NCBI GenBank assembly: GCA_019116455.1
Contig: DXBR01000050.1
Location: forward strand, 1-28,558
DNA: 28,558 bases
DNA from: Anaerobutyricum stercoris
Lineage (GTDB): Bacteria; Bacillota; Clostridia; Lachnospirales; Lachnospiraceae
Direction: 5' to 3'
The notes beneath the pieces were generated by a model, which was not told the origin of the DNA, did not search any database, and saw only the letters and a program-made list of their open reading frames with translations. The position numbers and the translations under genes were made by a program. Positions 7,597 to 16,293 of this stretch are shown one piece after another; the first letter of the stretch is position 1, and each line of letters begins with the position of its first letter.

Positions 7597-8508
7597 ATGT
7601 TTGCATATTGGAAATTGATTACCACCCCCCTCATTGGCGCGGTGATAGGATATGCCACCAACTGGGTGGCGGTGAAGATGTTGTTTCGGCCGAGAGAGGA
7701 GATCCGCCTTTTTGGATGGCGTCTGCCCTTTACGCCGGGAGTGATCCCAAAGGGAAAAGGACGGCTTGCCAGAGCGGTCGGCCGGGCTGTGGAACAGCAG
7801 CTTCTCACGGAAGAAGTATTGAAGGAAGTTCTTCTGTCAGAGGAGAAAAAAGCGGCGGTGCGGGAGGAAGTTTCTGCCTGGGTGGAGAACAGAAAGGCGT
7901 CGCAGGATACGCTGCGCGAAGCGGCGGAGAATGTATTTTCCACTGAACAGGTGGAGGATTTCATCGAGAGTGCTGAGGAAACCGTGACTGATAAAGTATT
8001 TGACAAGGTCCTGCAGATGAATGTGGGAGAAATCATTGCCGACAAAGTCATGGAAATCGCCAAAGATAAGCTGAAGGATTCCATGTTCGGAATGATGCTT
8101 GGAGGCTCCATGCTGGAGCCCATCGCCAGACAGGTGGAAGAGAAGATAAACGAGTACGTGGCAGAGTACGGAAGATCTGTGGTGGAGCAGATGGTGCTGG
8201 ATGAATCGGAAATATTGCAGCAAAAGACAGTGGGAGATACATTTACACAGTTGGAGGCTTACGGCGTGGATATTCCGGAACTGGTTGTGAAACAGTACGA
8301 GTCTATGATATCGGAGAAGCTGCCGAAGGTGCTTGATAATCTGCATCTGTCTTCTATTGTGGAAGAGCGTATCAACGCCATGAATGTGGTGGAGGTGGAA
8401 GAACTGATGCTTTCCATCATGAAAAAAGAGCTTGGTGCAGTAGTAAATCTTGGCGCGTTGATCGGACTGATCCTCGGTCTTGTCAATGCGGCGATTTTGT
8501 ATATATAA
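7597..8508 (+). CDS. DUF445 family membrane protein, 303 aa
   Basis: The N-terminus has the DUF445 hallmarks: a membrane segment with IGAVIGYATNWVAVKMLFRP (13-32) and then FTPGVIPKGKGRLA (about 45-58). A long charged, helical middle part follows, and the last 20 residues form a second hydrophobic segment ending in AILYI. The predicted arrangement is two membrane anchors with the helical body between them. Relatives such as YheB of Bacillus have no firm biochemical function. An upstream in-frame ATG at 7534 lies inside sfsA; AAGGAGGA (7586-7593), four bases before ATG 7597, decides the start. It is almost certainly co-transcribed with sfsA. Confidence 0.9.
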   Translation: MFAYWKLITTPLIGAVIGYATNWVAVKMLFRPREEIRLFGWRLPFTPGVIPKGKGRLARAVGRAVEQQLLTEEVLKEVLLSEEKKAAVREEVSAWVENRKASQDTLREAAENVFSTEQVEDFIESAEETVTDKVFDKVLQMNVGEIIADKVMEIAKDKLKDSMFGMMLGGSMLEPIARQVEEKINEYVAEYGRSVVEQMVLDESEILQQKTVGDTFTQLEAYGVDIPELVVKQYESMISEKLPKVLDNLHLSSIVEERINAMNVVEVEELMLSIMKKELGAVVNLGALIGLILGLVNAAILYI

Positions 8509-8543
8509 GAGATCCGGACGAACCGGAGAAAGGAGAAGGGGAT

Positions 8544-9263
8544 ATGAATGATAAAGTAAAACAGTTAAAAGAGATCGTGGACAACACAGATAATCTGGTG
8601 TTTTTCGGAGGAGCGGGGGTTTCCACGGAAAGCGGGATTCCGGATTTCCGAAGCACCGACGGACTTTATAATATGAAATACAAATATCCGCCGGAGACTA
8701 TCGTGAGTCATACATTTTTTGTGCGGCGGACAGAGGAATTCTATGAGTTCTATAAGGACAAAATGATGGCCCTCGACGCGAAACCGAACAAGGCCCATTA
8801 TAAGCTGGCTCAGTGGGAAAAAGAGGGCAAATGCCGGGCGGTGGTGACTCAGAATATCGACGGTCTTCATCAGATGGCGGGAAGCAAGAAGGTACTGGAG
8901 CTTCATGGAAGTATTCACAGAAACTACTGCACCAAATGCGGCAAATTTTTTGACGCTGCCTACGTGAAGAACAGCGAGGGCGTGCCACGCTGCGACGCCT
9001 GCGGCGATTTGGTGAAACCGGACGTGGTTCTCTATGAGGAAGGTTTGGACAGCCAGACGATCTCGGACGCCGTCTATGCCATTTCCCATGCGGATGTGCT
9101 CATCATCGGCGGCACTTCGCTGGCAGTGTATCCGGCAGCGGGAATGATTGATTATTTCCGGGGAAGTCACCTGGTGCTCATCAACCGTTCCTCCACGCCG
9201 AGGGACAGTCAGGCAGATCTGGTGATTAACGACAGTATTGGAGAGGTATTTGGACAATTATGA
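8544..9263 (+). CDS. cobB: NAD-dependent protein deacylase, Sir2 family, 239 aa
   Basis: It removes acyl groups from lysines with consumption of NAD, giving nicotinamide and O-acyl-ADP-ribose. All signature parts are present: GGAGVSTESGIPDFRS (22-37) for NAD binding, TQNIDGLH (102-109), catalytic H121 in LHGS, and a structural zinc site of C129, C132, C150 and C153. The length fits compact bacterial sirtuins. AAAGGAG (8529-8535) precedes ATG 8544. The stop codon overlaps the start of the J-domain/TPR gene by 4 bases (ATGA), so the two products are probably made together; a role in controlling that chaperone set by deacylation is an inference. The symbol follows general bacterial usage. Confidence 0.94.
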   Translation: MNDKVKQLKEIVDNTDNLVFFGGAGVSTESGIPDFRSTDGLYNMKYKYPPETIVSHTFFVRRTEEFYEFYKDKMMALDAKPNKAHYKLAQWEKEGKCRAVVTQNIDGLHQMAGSKKVLELHGSIHRNYCTKCGKFFDAAYVKNSEGVPRCDACGDLVKPDVVLYEEGLDSQTISDAVYAISHADVLIIGGTSLAVYPAAGMIDYFRGSHLVLINRSSTPRDSQADLVINDSIGEVFGQL

Positions 9264-12200
9264 CAGAAATCTGTTTTGATGTGCTTGGCATTGCGCCCAC
9301 AAAAGACGAGACAACCATAAAAAAGGCATACCGGAAACTGCTGCATTCCGTGAATCCGGAGGATGATATGCAGGGATTTCAGAGACTGCGCACAGCCTAT
9401 GAGGAGGCGTGCCGCTATGCCAGAAAAAAGGAAGACGTGCGGGAAAAGAGCGCATCAGAGCAGTTTATGGATCGCTGCAGAGAGGTCTATGCTTCTTTCT
9501 TTCGCAGAATACGCCCGGAGGAGTGGGAAGCTCTTTTTGACGATCCGGTCTGTGTGAATCTGGAGACGGAGGAAGAGGTGCGCAGGGCCTTCCTCACCTT
9601 TTTGATGGAACATTTTCATTTTCCTGCGGAAGTGTGGAAATGTATTGACAGGACGTTTGATATCAGCGGAGACCGGAGGACGCTCACCGAATGGTTCCCG
9701 GAGGATTTCGTGGATTATCTGTGCCAGGCGGTGCAGGATGAAGGGATTCTCAACTACGATCTGTTTGAAGGACGGGAAAACGATGATTTTGACGGCTATA
9801 TCGAAGCGTATAACCGGTTCCGCCAGTTCACGGATCTGGGGATGATGGACCAGGCGAAGCAGGAGCTCGCGCACCTCAGAACATTTACGGTGTATCACCC
9901 CTATGGAGAGATCGAGGAGGCGCGGATTCTCCTTAATGAAGGAAAGAAAGACGAGGCGGGAGAGATTTTCGTCCGTCTGGGCAGAGCCTATCTTGACGAG
10001 GAGCGCATTGTCAGCTGCTACGGGCAGTTTCTTCAGATGGAGGGACGCTGGGAGGAGCTTCGGGGGATCTATGACAGGCTTCTGGAGCATTACCCGGATT
10101 CTGCCGCCGCCAGGAGCGGGAAGGCGGAGGAACTGATTCATGACGGAGCGTACCGGGAGGCAAGGGAGATCGTCCTTGATCTGCTGGAGTACAGCCCGCA
10201 GGATGAGCGGCTGATGAAAGATCTGATGGACGCCAATGTGTTCATGATTGAGGAGCTGGAACCTTTGAAGGCGGCCGGAGAGCTTGATCAGGAGGGGCTG
10301 ATGGACCTTGGCTGGTGCTATTATCAGAATATGAAGTTTGAGGATGCGCTGGCGGTTCTTGATTCCTTCATTCCGGATGAGGAGCATGTGCTGGATTATC
10401 ATAATCTGAAAGGCCGGGTTTATCTCACCATGGATAAAAATGAGGAGGCGCTTAAGCATCTGCAGCCGTGGCTGGAGGAAATCCTCAAGCTGAAGCCGGA
10501 CGGAACCAAGAAGACGCAGCGGCGCCTGGCAAGACTGGGGTATGCCTATTACACTATCGGTTCTGCGAAGGCGGCGATTTTTCTTCGCGGAGGAGAAGAA
10601 AGCGGCTTGGCAGAGGCCATGGAGTATTTTGATAAAGCCATTGCAGCAGAGACCGAGGAGAGTCAGATTGTCAGTTATTATCATACGGTGGCGGATATCT
10701 GGCGTCAGAGAAAAGAATACGGGAAGGTTGTCGACGCCTGCGACCAGATGCTCATGCGCAATCAGGGATATTATCCGGCGGTGCTTCTGAGGCAGGAAGC
10801 CTGCCTGCATCTGGGCATGTATCAGCAGGTGGCGGACGATTACCAGAGAGCGGTACATATGTATCCGTATTATGGTAGACCTTATGCGACACTGATAAAA
10901 ATGTACTTTATGTTTGGAGAGTATGATAAAGTACAGGAAATATTATCTCTGACAGAAGATAACAAGATACAAAGCGATGCTCTGCAGATTCTCACCGCGA
11001 GATACCGGGCAGTGACGGCCCGGAACCGGGAGGATCTGGAGGCGGCGCTTCACATTTTAGATGTACTGAAAGAAAAAGGATGGAGCTATGCTTCCGATGT
11101 GGAACAGAATGAGTGGAGCGAGGTGGATTACCGCCGGGGGCTGATCCTTACAGACCTTTCCCGTCTGCCGGAGGCGAAGGAAGCCCTGGAAGCGTCCATG
11201 GCGGACGGCGGGGAAGATGTTTCCCGGCTGTTTGGCTACGCCGCGATTCTGATGCAGAGCGGAGAGTACGACCAGGCCATTGAGAATCTCCGGAAAGCGC
11301 TCAAGTATGTGCCGGATGATACGGGGATTCTGTACCGCATCGGCTGGTGCTATAAACTGAAAGGAGACTATAAGAAAGCGCTGCCGTTTATGAAGCAGGT
11401 GCTTTCCCTGGACCCGGAGCATCCGAGGATCCGCCATGTGATCGTGGAGCTCTATGAGCGGCTGGCCAGAAGAGAAGAGGACAACGAGTATTATCTGCTG
11501 GCGCTTCCTTATATGGAAGAGCAGGTGGAGAAATATCCTGAAGAATATTATCTGGTGGAAATGGGACTTCTGTATCTGGACATGGATGAGTATGAAAAGG
11601 CTCTTGTCTGGTTTGAGAAGGCCAGAGAAAAAAATCCGGAGAGTGTTTTTGCCTGCAATAACGCAGGAAACTGTTATCTTTCCATGAATATGCCGGAGAA
11701 GGCGGAGCCTCTCTTTCTGGAGGCGGCGCGCCTCATGAAGAATGAAATCACTCCTCTTCCGTATAATAATCTTGCGAAATGTTATCGCATTATGGGAGAG
11801 TATGAGGCGGCGCTTCTTTGTTATAAGAAAAACATGGAGCTGTTTTCGGACAGCGCTGACATGTATCTGCTGCTGGGGGATTTTTACCGGGAAAATGAAC
11901 AGTACAGCAAGGCGGTTGCCACTTACGAGGAGGGAATGAGCAAAACGGATACCCCTGCGCCGCTGGAGCTGGAGATGTTAAGAACTTACGGGATGAAAGG
12001 CGATTACGCCATGGCGTCTTCACTCATGCAGAGGCTTCGGAGAAAATATCCGGAGGACGCCGTATTATGTCAGCTTGCCGGTGAGGTGTATCTCTTCGGT
12101 TTTGAAAAGGGAGAGGAGGCGGCGGTTTATCTGGAGACCGCGCTGCGCCTGTGTGAAAAGAACGAGAACCGGGAATGTCTGCTTGGCAGCCTTTATCTGC

Positions 12201-12607
12201 TGGGACGGTGCCGGCAGTTTCTCGGGGAGAGAGAGAAAGCCGCCCAATGTTTTGAACAATATCTTGAGGTTTGCCGGGGCAGGGACGGACGTTCCCGCAA
12301 ATATGAGGAGTTTTTTGGAGAGAGAGGCCGCCGGAAATTCCGGATCGGCTGTGCATGGCTGTTTTTGGGTGAGGTTGCGGAGGCAGAGCGCTGTTTCCGG
12401 GAGATGCACACGGAAAAATACCGCTGTGACGGCTGTGCCAGAGCCTGCTGCTATGAGAAAATGCTTGGGGAGGCCATGATTCTTTTTGCCAGAGGAGATG
12501 TAAGCCGGGCCATTCAGAAATATAAAGAGGCGGCGGAGAAGGTTCCCGATGATATGGAACATCGATTTGAATATGAGCAGATGAAGAAATGGGAGGAATC
12601 ACCATGA
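9260..12607 (+). CDS. J-domain-like / tetratricopeptide repeat protein, 1115 aa
   Basis: Residues 1-55 resemble a J-domain: FDVLGI (6-11), IKKAYRKLL (20-28) and FQRLRTAYEEA (40-50). The HPD tripeptide that normally stimulates Hsp70 is replaced by N32-P33-E34. From about residue 195 to the end the protein is a series of tetratricopeptide-type helical hairpins, with well-formed copies in the region of residues 650-900. A cysteine cluster, C1056, C1059, C1063 and C1064, interrupts the last repeats and could bind metal. There is no signal peptide or membrane segment. Both ends overlap their neighbours by ATGA: the Sir2 gene before and hscC after. The natural reading is a dedicated co-chaperone and client scaffold for that Hsp70, comparable in arrangement to J-protein/HscC pairs in enterobacteria. 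Confidence 0.85.
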   Translation: MTEICFDVLGIAPTKDETTIKKAYRKLLHSVNPEDDMQGFQRLRTAYEEACRYARKKEDVREKSASEQFMDRCREVYASFFRRIRPEEWEALFDDPVCVNLETEEEVRRAFLTFLMEHFHFPAEVWKCIDRTFDISGDRRTLTEWFPEDFVDYLCQAVQDEGILNYDLFEGRENDDFDGYIEAYNRFRQFTDLGMMDQAKQELAHLRTFTVYHPYGEIEEARILLNEGKKDEAGEIFVRLGRAYLDEERIVSCYGQFLQMEGRWEELRGIYDRLLEHYPDSAAARSGKAEELIHDGAYREAREIVLDLLEYSPQDERLMKDLMDANVFMIEELEPLKAAGELDQEGLMDLGWCYYQNMKFEDALAVLDSFIPDEEHVLDYHNLKGRVYLTMDKNEEALKHLQPWLEEILKLKPDGTKKTQRRLARLGYAYYTIGSAKAAIFLRGGEESGLAEAMEYFDKAIAAETEESQIVSYYHTVADIWRQRKEYGKVVDACDQMLMRNQGYYPAVLLRQEACLHLGMYQQVADDYQRAVHMYPYYGRPYATLIKMYFMFGEYDKVQEILSLTEDNKIQSDALQILTARYRAVTARNREDLEAALHILDVLKEKGWSYASDVEQNEWSEVDYRRGLILTDLSRLPEAKEALEASMADGGEDVSRLFGYAAILMQSGEYDQAIENLRKALKYVPDDTGILYRIGWCYKLKGDYKKALPFMKQVLSLDPEHPRIRHVIVELYERLARREEDNEYYLLALPYMEEQVEKYPEEYYLVEMGLLYLDMDEYEKALVWFEKAREKNPESVFACNNAGNCYLSMNMPEKAEPLFLEAARLMKNEITPLPYNNLAKCYRIMGEYEAALLCYKKNMELFSDSADMYLLLGDFYRENEQYSKAVATYEEGMSKTDTPAPLELEMLRTYGMKGDYAMASSLMQRLRRKYPEDAVLCQLAGEVYLFGFEKGEEAAVYLETALRLCEKNENRECLLGSLYLLGRCRQFLGEREKAAQCFEQYLEVCRGRDGRSRKYEEFFGERGRRKFRIGCAWLFLGEVAEAERCFREMHTEKYRCDGCARACCYEKMLGEAMILFARGDVSRAIQKYKEAAEKVPDDMEHRFEYEQMKKWEESP

Positions 12608-14307
12608 TTATTGGAATAGATCTGGGGACAACAAATTCTCTGGCGGCGTATTACACCGAGGATGGCCCCAGAATCATACCGAACCGGCTGGGGGAACGCC
12701 TGACGCCCTCCGCTGTGAGCATAGATGAGAATGACCAGGTATATGTGGGAAAGACTGCCCTGGAACGAATGGCGGTCCACCCGGATGAGGGAGCTAGCCT
12801 TTTTAAGCGGAGTATGGGAAGCAGAAAGGAGTTCCACCTGGGTGGCAGAACATTTTCTGCGGAGGAACTGTCATCCTTTGTGCTGCGTTCCCTGAAGGAG
12901 GATGCAGAGTATTATCTGGGACAGGAGGTGACCGAGGCGGTCATCAGTGTCCCGGCGTACTTTAATGATATAAAACGGAAAGCCACCAAGCGGGCAGGGG
13001 AGCTTGCCGGCTTCAAGGTGGAACGGATTATCAGCGAGCCGACGGCCGCGGCCATTGCTTACGGCCTGTATCAGAAAAAGGACAGCACCCGTTTTCTTGT
13101 GTTTGATCTGGGCGGGGGTACCTTTGATGTATCAATCCTTGAACTGGATGACGACATCATGGAGGTTCGCGCCGTGGCCGGGGATAATTATCTGGGCGGA
13201 GAGGACTTTACCAATCTGATTCTCGATACATTTCTGGAAGAGCATCACATCGATAAGAACAGTTTATCCGAGAAGGAGCGGCTGTATTTCCGCAATCAGG
13301 CGGAAAAATGTAAGTGCCAGAACGGCGCCGACTCCTTCTTCCGGATGCAGGCGGTAAGGAACGGGGAACGGTTGGAATCTCTCATCACCAGACGGGATTT
13401 TGACAAGAAAGCGGCGCAGCTTTTTGACCGCATCAAGCAGCCGGTGCGGCGGAGTCTGGCCGACGCGGGCGTCCGCATCAGTGAAATCGACGAGATCGTG
13501 CTGGTGGGCGGCACCACAAAGATGCCGGCCGTACGGAAGTTCGTGGGCAAACTGTTTGGCCGTCTGCCGGATACCAGTGTGAACCCGGATGAGGCGGTGG
13601 CGCTGGGCGCCGCCATTCAGGGAGCTATGAAGGAACGGCGGGAGTCCATCCGGGAAGTGATTCTCACGGATGTCTGCCCATTTACGCTCGGCACGGAAGT
13701 GTCGATTCGCACTGAGGGCGACCGGCTGGAGAGCAATCACTTCTGTCCGATTCTGGAGCGCAATACCGTGATTCCTGCCAGCCGCACGGAGAAGTTTTAT
13801 ACGGTGTATGACCACCAGACCCAGGTGGATATCCACATTTTACAGGGCGAGAGCCGTTTCGCCTCCAACAACGTTTCTCTGGGCACCATCAGTCTGACCG
13901 TGCCGGACAACAAGGCGGGTGAAGAGGAAATCTCTGTTACCTATACCTATGACGTCAATGCGCTTCTTGAGGTAGAGGCAAAGATTAAATCCACCGGAGA
14001 GACTGTGACGAAGCTCATCAAAAATCAGGAGTCAGATATGACGCTGGAACAAATGCAGGCCCGGATGAAAGAACTTTCTTATCTGAAGATTCATCCGAGA
14101 GATCAGGAACCCAATAAGGTTCTGCTGCTGCGGGGAGAACGTCTCTATGAGGAGGCTACCGGAGAACTCCGGGAGCAATTGGAGGCTGTGACACGACAAT
14201 TTGAATATATCCTTGATAAACAGGATCCGGACCGGATCGCCGAGGCGAGAAAAGATTATGAGGAGGCCCTGGACTGGATTGAGGAGGAACTTTGGTCCGG
14301 CCAGTAG
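12604..14307 (+). CDS. hscC: HscC-type Hsp70 chaperone, 567 aa
   Basis: This is an Hsp70 ATPase chaperone. The nucleotide-binding domain is complete: GIDLGTTNS (4-12), the FDLGGGTFDVS phosphate-binding motif near residue 170, and VLVGGTTKMP near residue 300. The substrate-binding beta part follows, with LTDVCPFTLGTEV near residue 356. The C-terminal lid is short, so the protein is some 40-70 residues shorter than DnaK. Details such as RLTPSAVSIDE, ASLFKRSMGS and LSSFVLRSLKEDAEYYLG match the HscC subfamily rather than DnaK. ATG 12604 follows GGGAGGA and overlaps the stop of the J-TPR gene; an in-frame ATG 15 bases earlier lacks a site. No grpE or dnaJ lies nearby, unlike a standard heat-shock operon. 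Confidence 0.9.
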   Translation: MIIGIDLGTTNSLAAYYTEDGPRIIPNRLGERLTPSAVSIDENDQVYVGKTALERMAVHPDEGASLFKRSMGSRKEFHLGGRTFSAEELSSFVLRSLKEDAEYYLGQEVTEAVISVPAYFNDIKRKATKRAGELAGFKVERIISEPTAAAIAYGLYQKKDSTRFLVFDLGGGTFDVSILELDDDIMEVRAVAGDNYLGGEDFTNLILDTFLEEHHIDKNSLSEKERLYFRNQAEKCKCQNGADSFFRMQAVRNGERLESLITRRDFDKKAAQLFDRIKQPVRRSLADAGVRISEIDEIVLVGGTTKMPAVRKFVGKLFGRLPDTSVNPDEAVALGAAIQGAMKERRESIREVILTDVCPFTLGTEVSIRTEGDRLESNHFCPILERNTVIPASRTEKFYTVYDHQTQVDIHILQGESRFASNNVSLGTISLTVPDNKAGEEEISVTYTYDVNALLEVEAKIKSTGETVTKLIKNQESDMTLEQMQARMKELSYLKIHPRDQEPNKVLLLRGERLYEEATGELREQLEAVTRQFEYILDKQDPDRIAEARKDYEEALDWIEEELWSGQ

Positions 14308-14354
14308 AAATGCTGGCTGGGCCATTGTGCACTAATATGGGAAGGACAGAAGAA

Positions 14355-14828
14355 ATGATACCGACAACATTATGTTACATAGAAAAAGATGATTGTTATC
14401 TGATGCTTCATCGGATATCAAAGAAAGTGGATATCAACAAAGACAAATGGATCGGCGTGGGAGGAAAGTTTGAGGATAAGGAAAGTCCGGAGGAATGTCT
14501 GCTCCGGGAGGTAAAGGAGGAGACGGGGCTGACTCTGACCTCTTACCGACTGCGGGGAATCGTGACTTTCGTATCAGACCGCTGGGTGACAGAGTATATG
14601 TTCCTGTATACTGCCGATGATTTTACAGGAAAGATGAGTCCCTGTGATGAGGGAACCCTCGAGTGGGTGCCAAAGAAGGAATTATCCCGGTTGAATCTTT
14701 GGGAAGGAGACAAAATATTTTTAAAGCTGCTGGCAGAAGACGCGCCGTTTTTCTCATTAAAATTATCTTATGAAGGGGATGATCTGGTCTTTGCGGCACT
14801 GGACGGAAAAGAACTGACGCGGAGATAG
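14355..14828 (+). CDS. Nudix hydrolase, probable 8-oxo-dGTP diphosphatase, 157 aa
   Basis: A perfect Nudix box is present at residues 37-59: G37, E43, R51-E52, E55-E56 and G58, in GKFEDKE and REVKEETGL. The protein resembles the MutT-like 8-oxo-dGTP diphosphatases of Clostridia, which clean oxidised nucleotides from the pool. Frames open at 14292 and 14337, but GAAGGA (14341-14346) points to ATG 14355, and the family's typical N-terminus (TTLCYIEKD) begins there. It follows hscC by 47 bases on the same strand and ends the run. Exact substrate is inferred from family resemblance. Confidence 0.9.
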   Translation: MIPTTLCYIEKDDCYLMLHRISKKVDINKDKWIGVGGKFEDKESPEECLLREVKEETGLTLTSYRLRGIVTFVSDRWVTEYMFLYTADDFTGKMSPCDEGTLEWVPKKELSRLNLWEGDKIFLKLLAEDAPFFSLKLSYEGDDLVFAALDGKELTRR

Positions 14829-14856
14829 GTGTTTTTGAAGCGGCAAAATGATGTTT

Positions 14857-14889
14857 CGGAGCAGAGAAGATAAAGCATCTCTGCCCCGG
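14857..14889. terminator. Hairpin between convergent genes
   Basis: CGGAGCAGAGA (14857-14867) pairs with TCTCTGCCCCG over nearly its whole length with one mismatch. It sits between the converging Nudix and aldehyde dehydrogenase genes, but neither side has a good U-tract, so termination activity is uncertain. Confidence 0.4.
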
Positions 14890-14913
14890 AGCATATACAA
14901 TGAATCAATAAGT

Positions 14914-16293
14914 TTATCTCAGGAAAAAACGAACCATTTTTTCATAGAGGAACCGATATGGCTGGTATCGCATTGGCAGATCCAGCCATAATTTTTTGTC
15001 AACAATACTCTTATAATGGGAGAAAGTGCGGAATCCGTCTTTCCCGTGATAAGATCCCATGCCGCTTGGACCGAAGCCTCCGAAGCCCATCTCGCTGGTG
15101 GCAAGATGAATGATGGTGTCGTTGATGCATCCTCCGCCGAAGCCGCAGCGGGTCATCACCTTTTTGGCAGCTGATTTATTTCTCGTGAAGAAATATAAGG
15201 CCAGCGGGTGTGGCAGTGCATTTACCCGGCGGATGGCCTCGTCCAGAGAGTGGAAGGTAAGAACCGGGAGAACCGGGCCAAAGATCTCCTCCTGCATAAC
15301 AGCGTCCTTAAAGCTTACGTTTGTAAGAACTGTTGGTGCGATCTGCAGGGTTTTGGGATTAACATTGCCGCCGAATGCTATCTTTTTTGGATCGATTAAG
15401 CCGGTAATCCGGCGGAAATGTTTCTCGTTGATAATCTTCCCGTAATTCGGATTACGGAGAGGATCGCTGCCGAACTGCCGCTTTATTTCTTTGCAAATCT
15501 CTTCCACAAGGGCGCTTCGGACGCTGCGGTCACAATAAATGTAATCCGGCGCCACGCAGGTTTGGCCGCAGTTTAAAAACTTGCCAAAGACAATTCGTCT
15601 GGCTGCCAGACGCAGATTGGCAGATTTATCCACGATGCAGGGACTTTTGCCTCCCAGTTCCAGCGTGACAGGGGTCAGATGTTCCGCAGCATGCCGCATG
15701 ACTTCTTTGCCTACCGCCTGACTGCCGGTGAAAAAGATATAATCAAAAGGCTGCTGCAGCAGACAGGTATTTTCCTCCCGTCCACCGGTGACGACAGCCA
15801 CATAACTGGACGGGAAACACTCCTGTATGATTTTGCGGATGACTTCGCTGGTGTGAGGTGAATATGCGCTTGGCTTCAAAACAGCGGTGTTGCCGGCGGC
15901 AAGGGCGTCCACCAGCGGCTCAATGGTGAGCATAAAAGGGTAGTTCCACGGGCTCATGATCAGAATATTTCCGTACGGAGACGGTTTTTTGAAGCTGACT
16001 GCATGGAACTGAGCCAGCGGTGTCGGAACATGTTCATCTCTGGCAAAAGAACGGATGTGTTTCAGCATGTATGTGATCTCGCTGTAAACCATGCCGGTTT
16101 CGCACATATAACTCTCATAAGAACTCTTGCCCAGATCCTTTTGCAGCGCCCGGTGAATGGCATTCTCATTTCTTTTAATACATGCTTTCAGTCTTTGCAG
16201 CGCCCGTATCCGGAAAGATATATCCAGTGTGACGCCTTTTTCAAAAAAATCATGCTGATTGCGCAGAATGATATCAATCTGTTTTTTCTTCAT
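14914..16293 (-). CDS. Aldehyde dehydrogenase (class 3 / fatty aldehyde type), 459 aa
   Basis: It oxidises an aldehyde to the acid with NAD or NADP. Family residues are in place: N117 in SPWNYP, FFTGS (187-191), E212 in LELGGK, and the catalytic cysteine C246 in NCGQTCVAPDY. At about 460 residues and ending in a hydrophobic, basic tail (FLYEKMVRFFLR), it fits the class 3 group that includes fatty-aldehyde dehydrogenases; the tail could contact the membrane. GGAGG precedes the ATG at 16293. Its start overlaps the end of the alcohol dehydrogenase gene by 20 bases, so the two are one transcript, and a shared alcohol-aldehyde-acid pathway is likely. The substrate is not known. Confidence 0.92.
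   Translation of the reverse strand: MKKKQIDIILRNQHDFFEKGVTLDISFRIRALQRLKACIKRNENAIHRALQKDLGKSSYESYMCETGMVYSEITYMLKHIRSFARDEHVPTPLAQFHAVSFKKPSPYGNILIMSPWNYPFMLTIEPLVDALAAGNTAVLKPSAYSPHTSEVIRKIIQECFPSSYVAVVTGGREENTCLLQQPFDYIFFTGSQAVGKEVMRHAAEHLTPVTLELGGKSPCIVDKSANLRLAARRIVFGKFLNCGQTCVAPDYIYCDRSVRSALVEEICKEIKRQFGSDPLRNPNYGKIINEKHFRRITGLIDPKKIAFGGNVNPKTLQIAPTVLTNVSFKDAVMQEEIFGPVLPVLTFHSLDEAIRRVNALPHPLALYFFTRNKSAAKKVMTRCGFGGGCINDTIIHLATSEMGFGGFGPSGMGSYHGKDGFRTFSHYKSIVDKKLWLDLPMRYQPYRFLYEKMVRFFLR

Noticed and set aside
7191..8123. 310-codon open frame on the minus strand across sfsA and the DUF445 gene
   Set aside because: It overlaps two well-supported genes and the Ser/Thr-rich product is typical of a reverse shadow.
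9455..10858. 467-codon open frame on the minus strand inside the J-domain/TPR gene
   Set aside because: It is antisense to a clear TPR coding frame and lacks recognisable domains or a start signal.
12589..14307. The Hsp70 gene as the housekeeping dnaK
   Set aside because: It is too short, its motifs match HscC better, and hrcA, grpE and dnaJ are absent.
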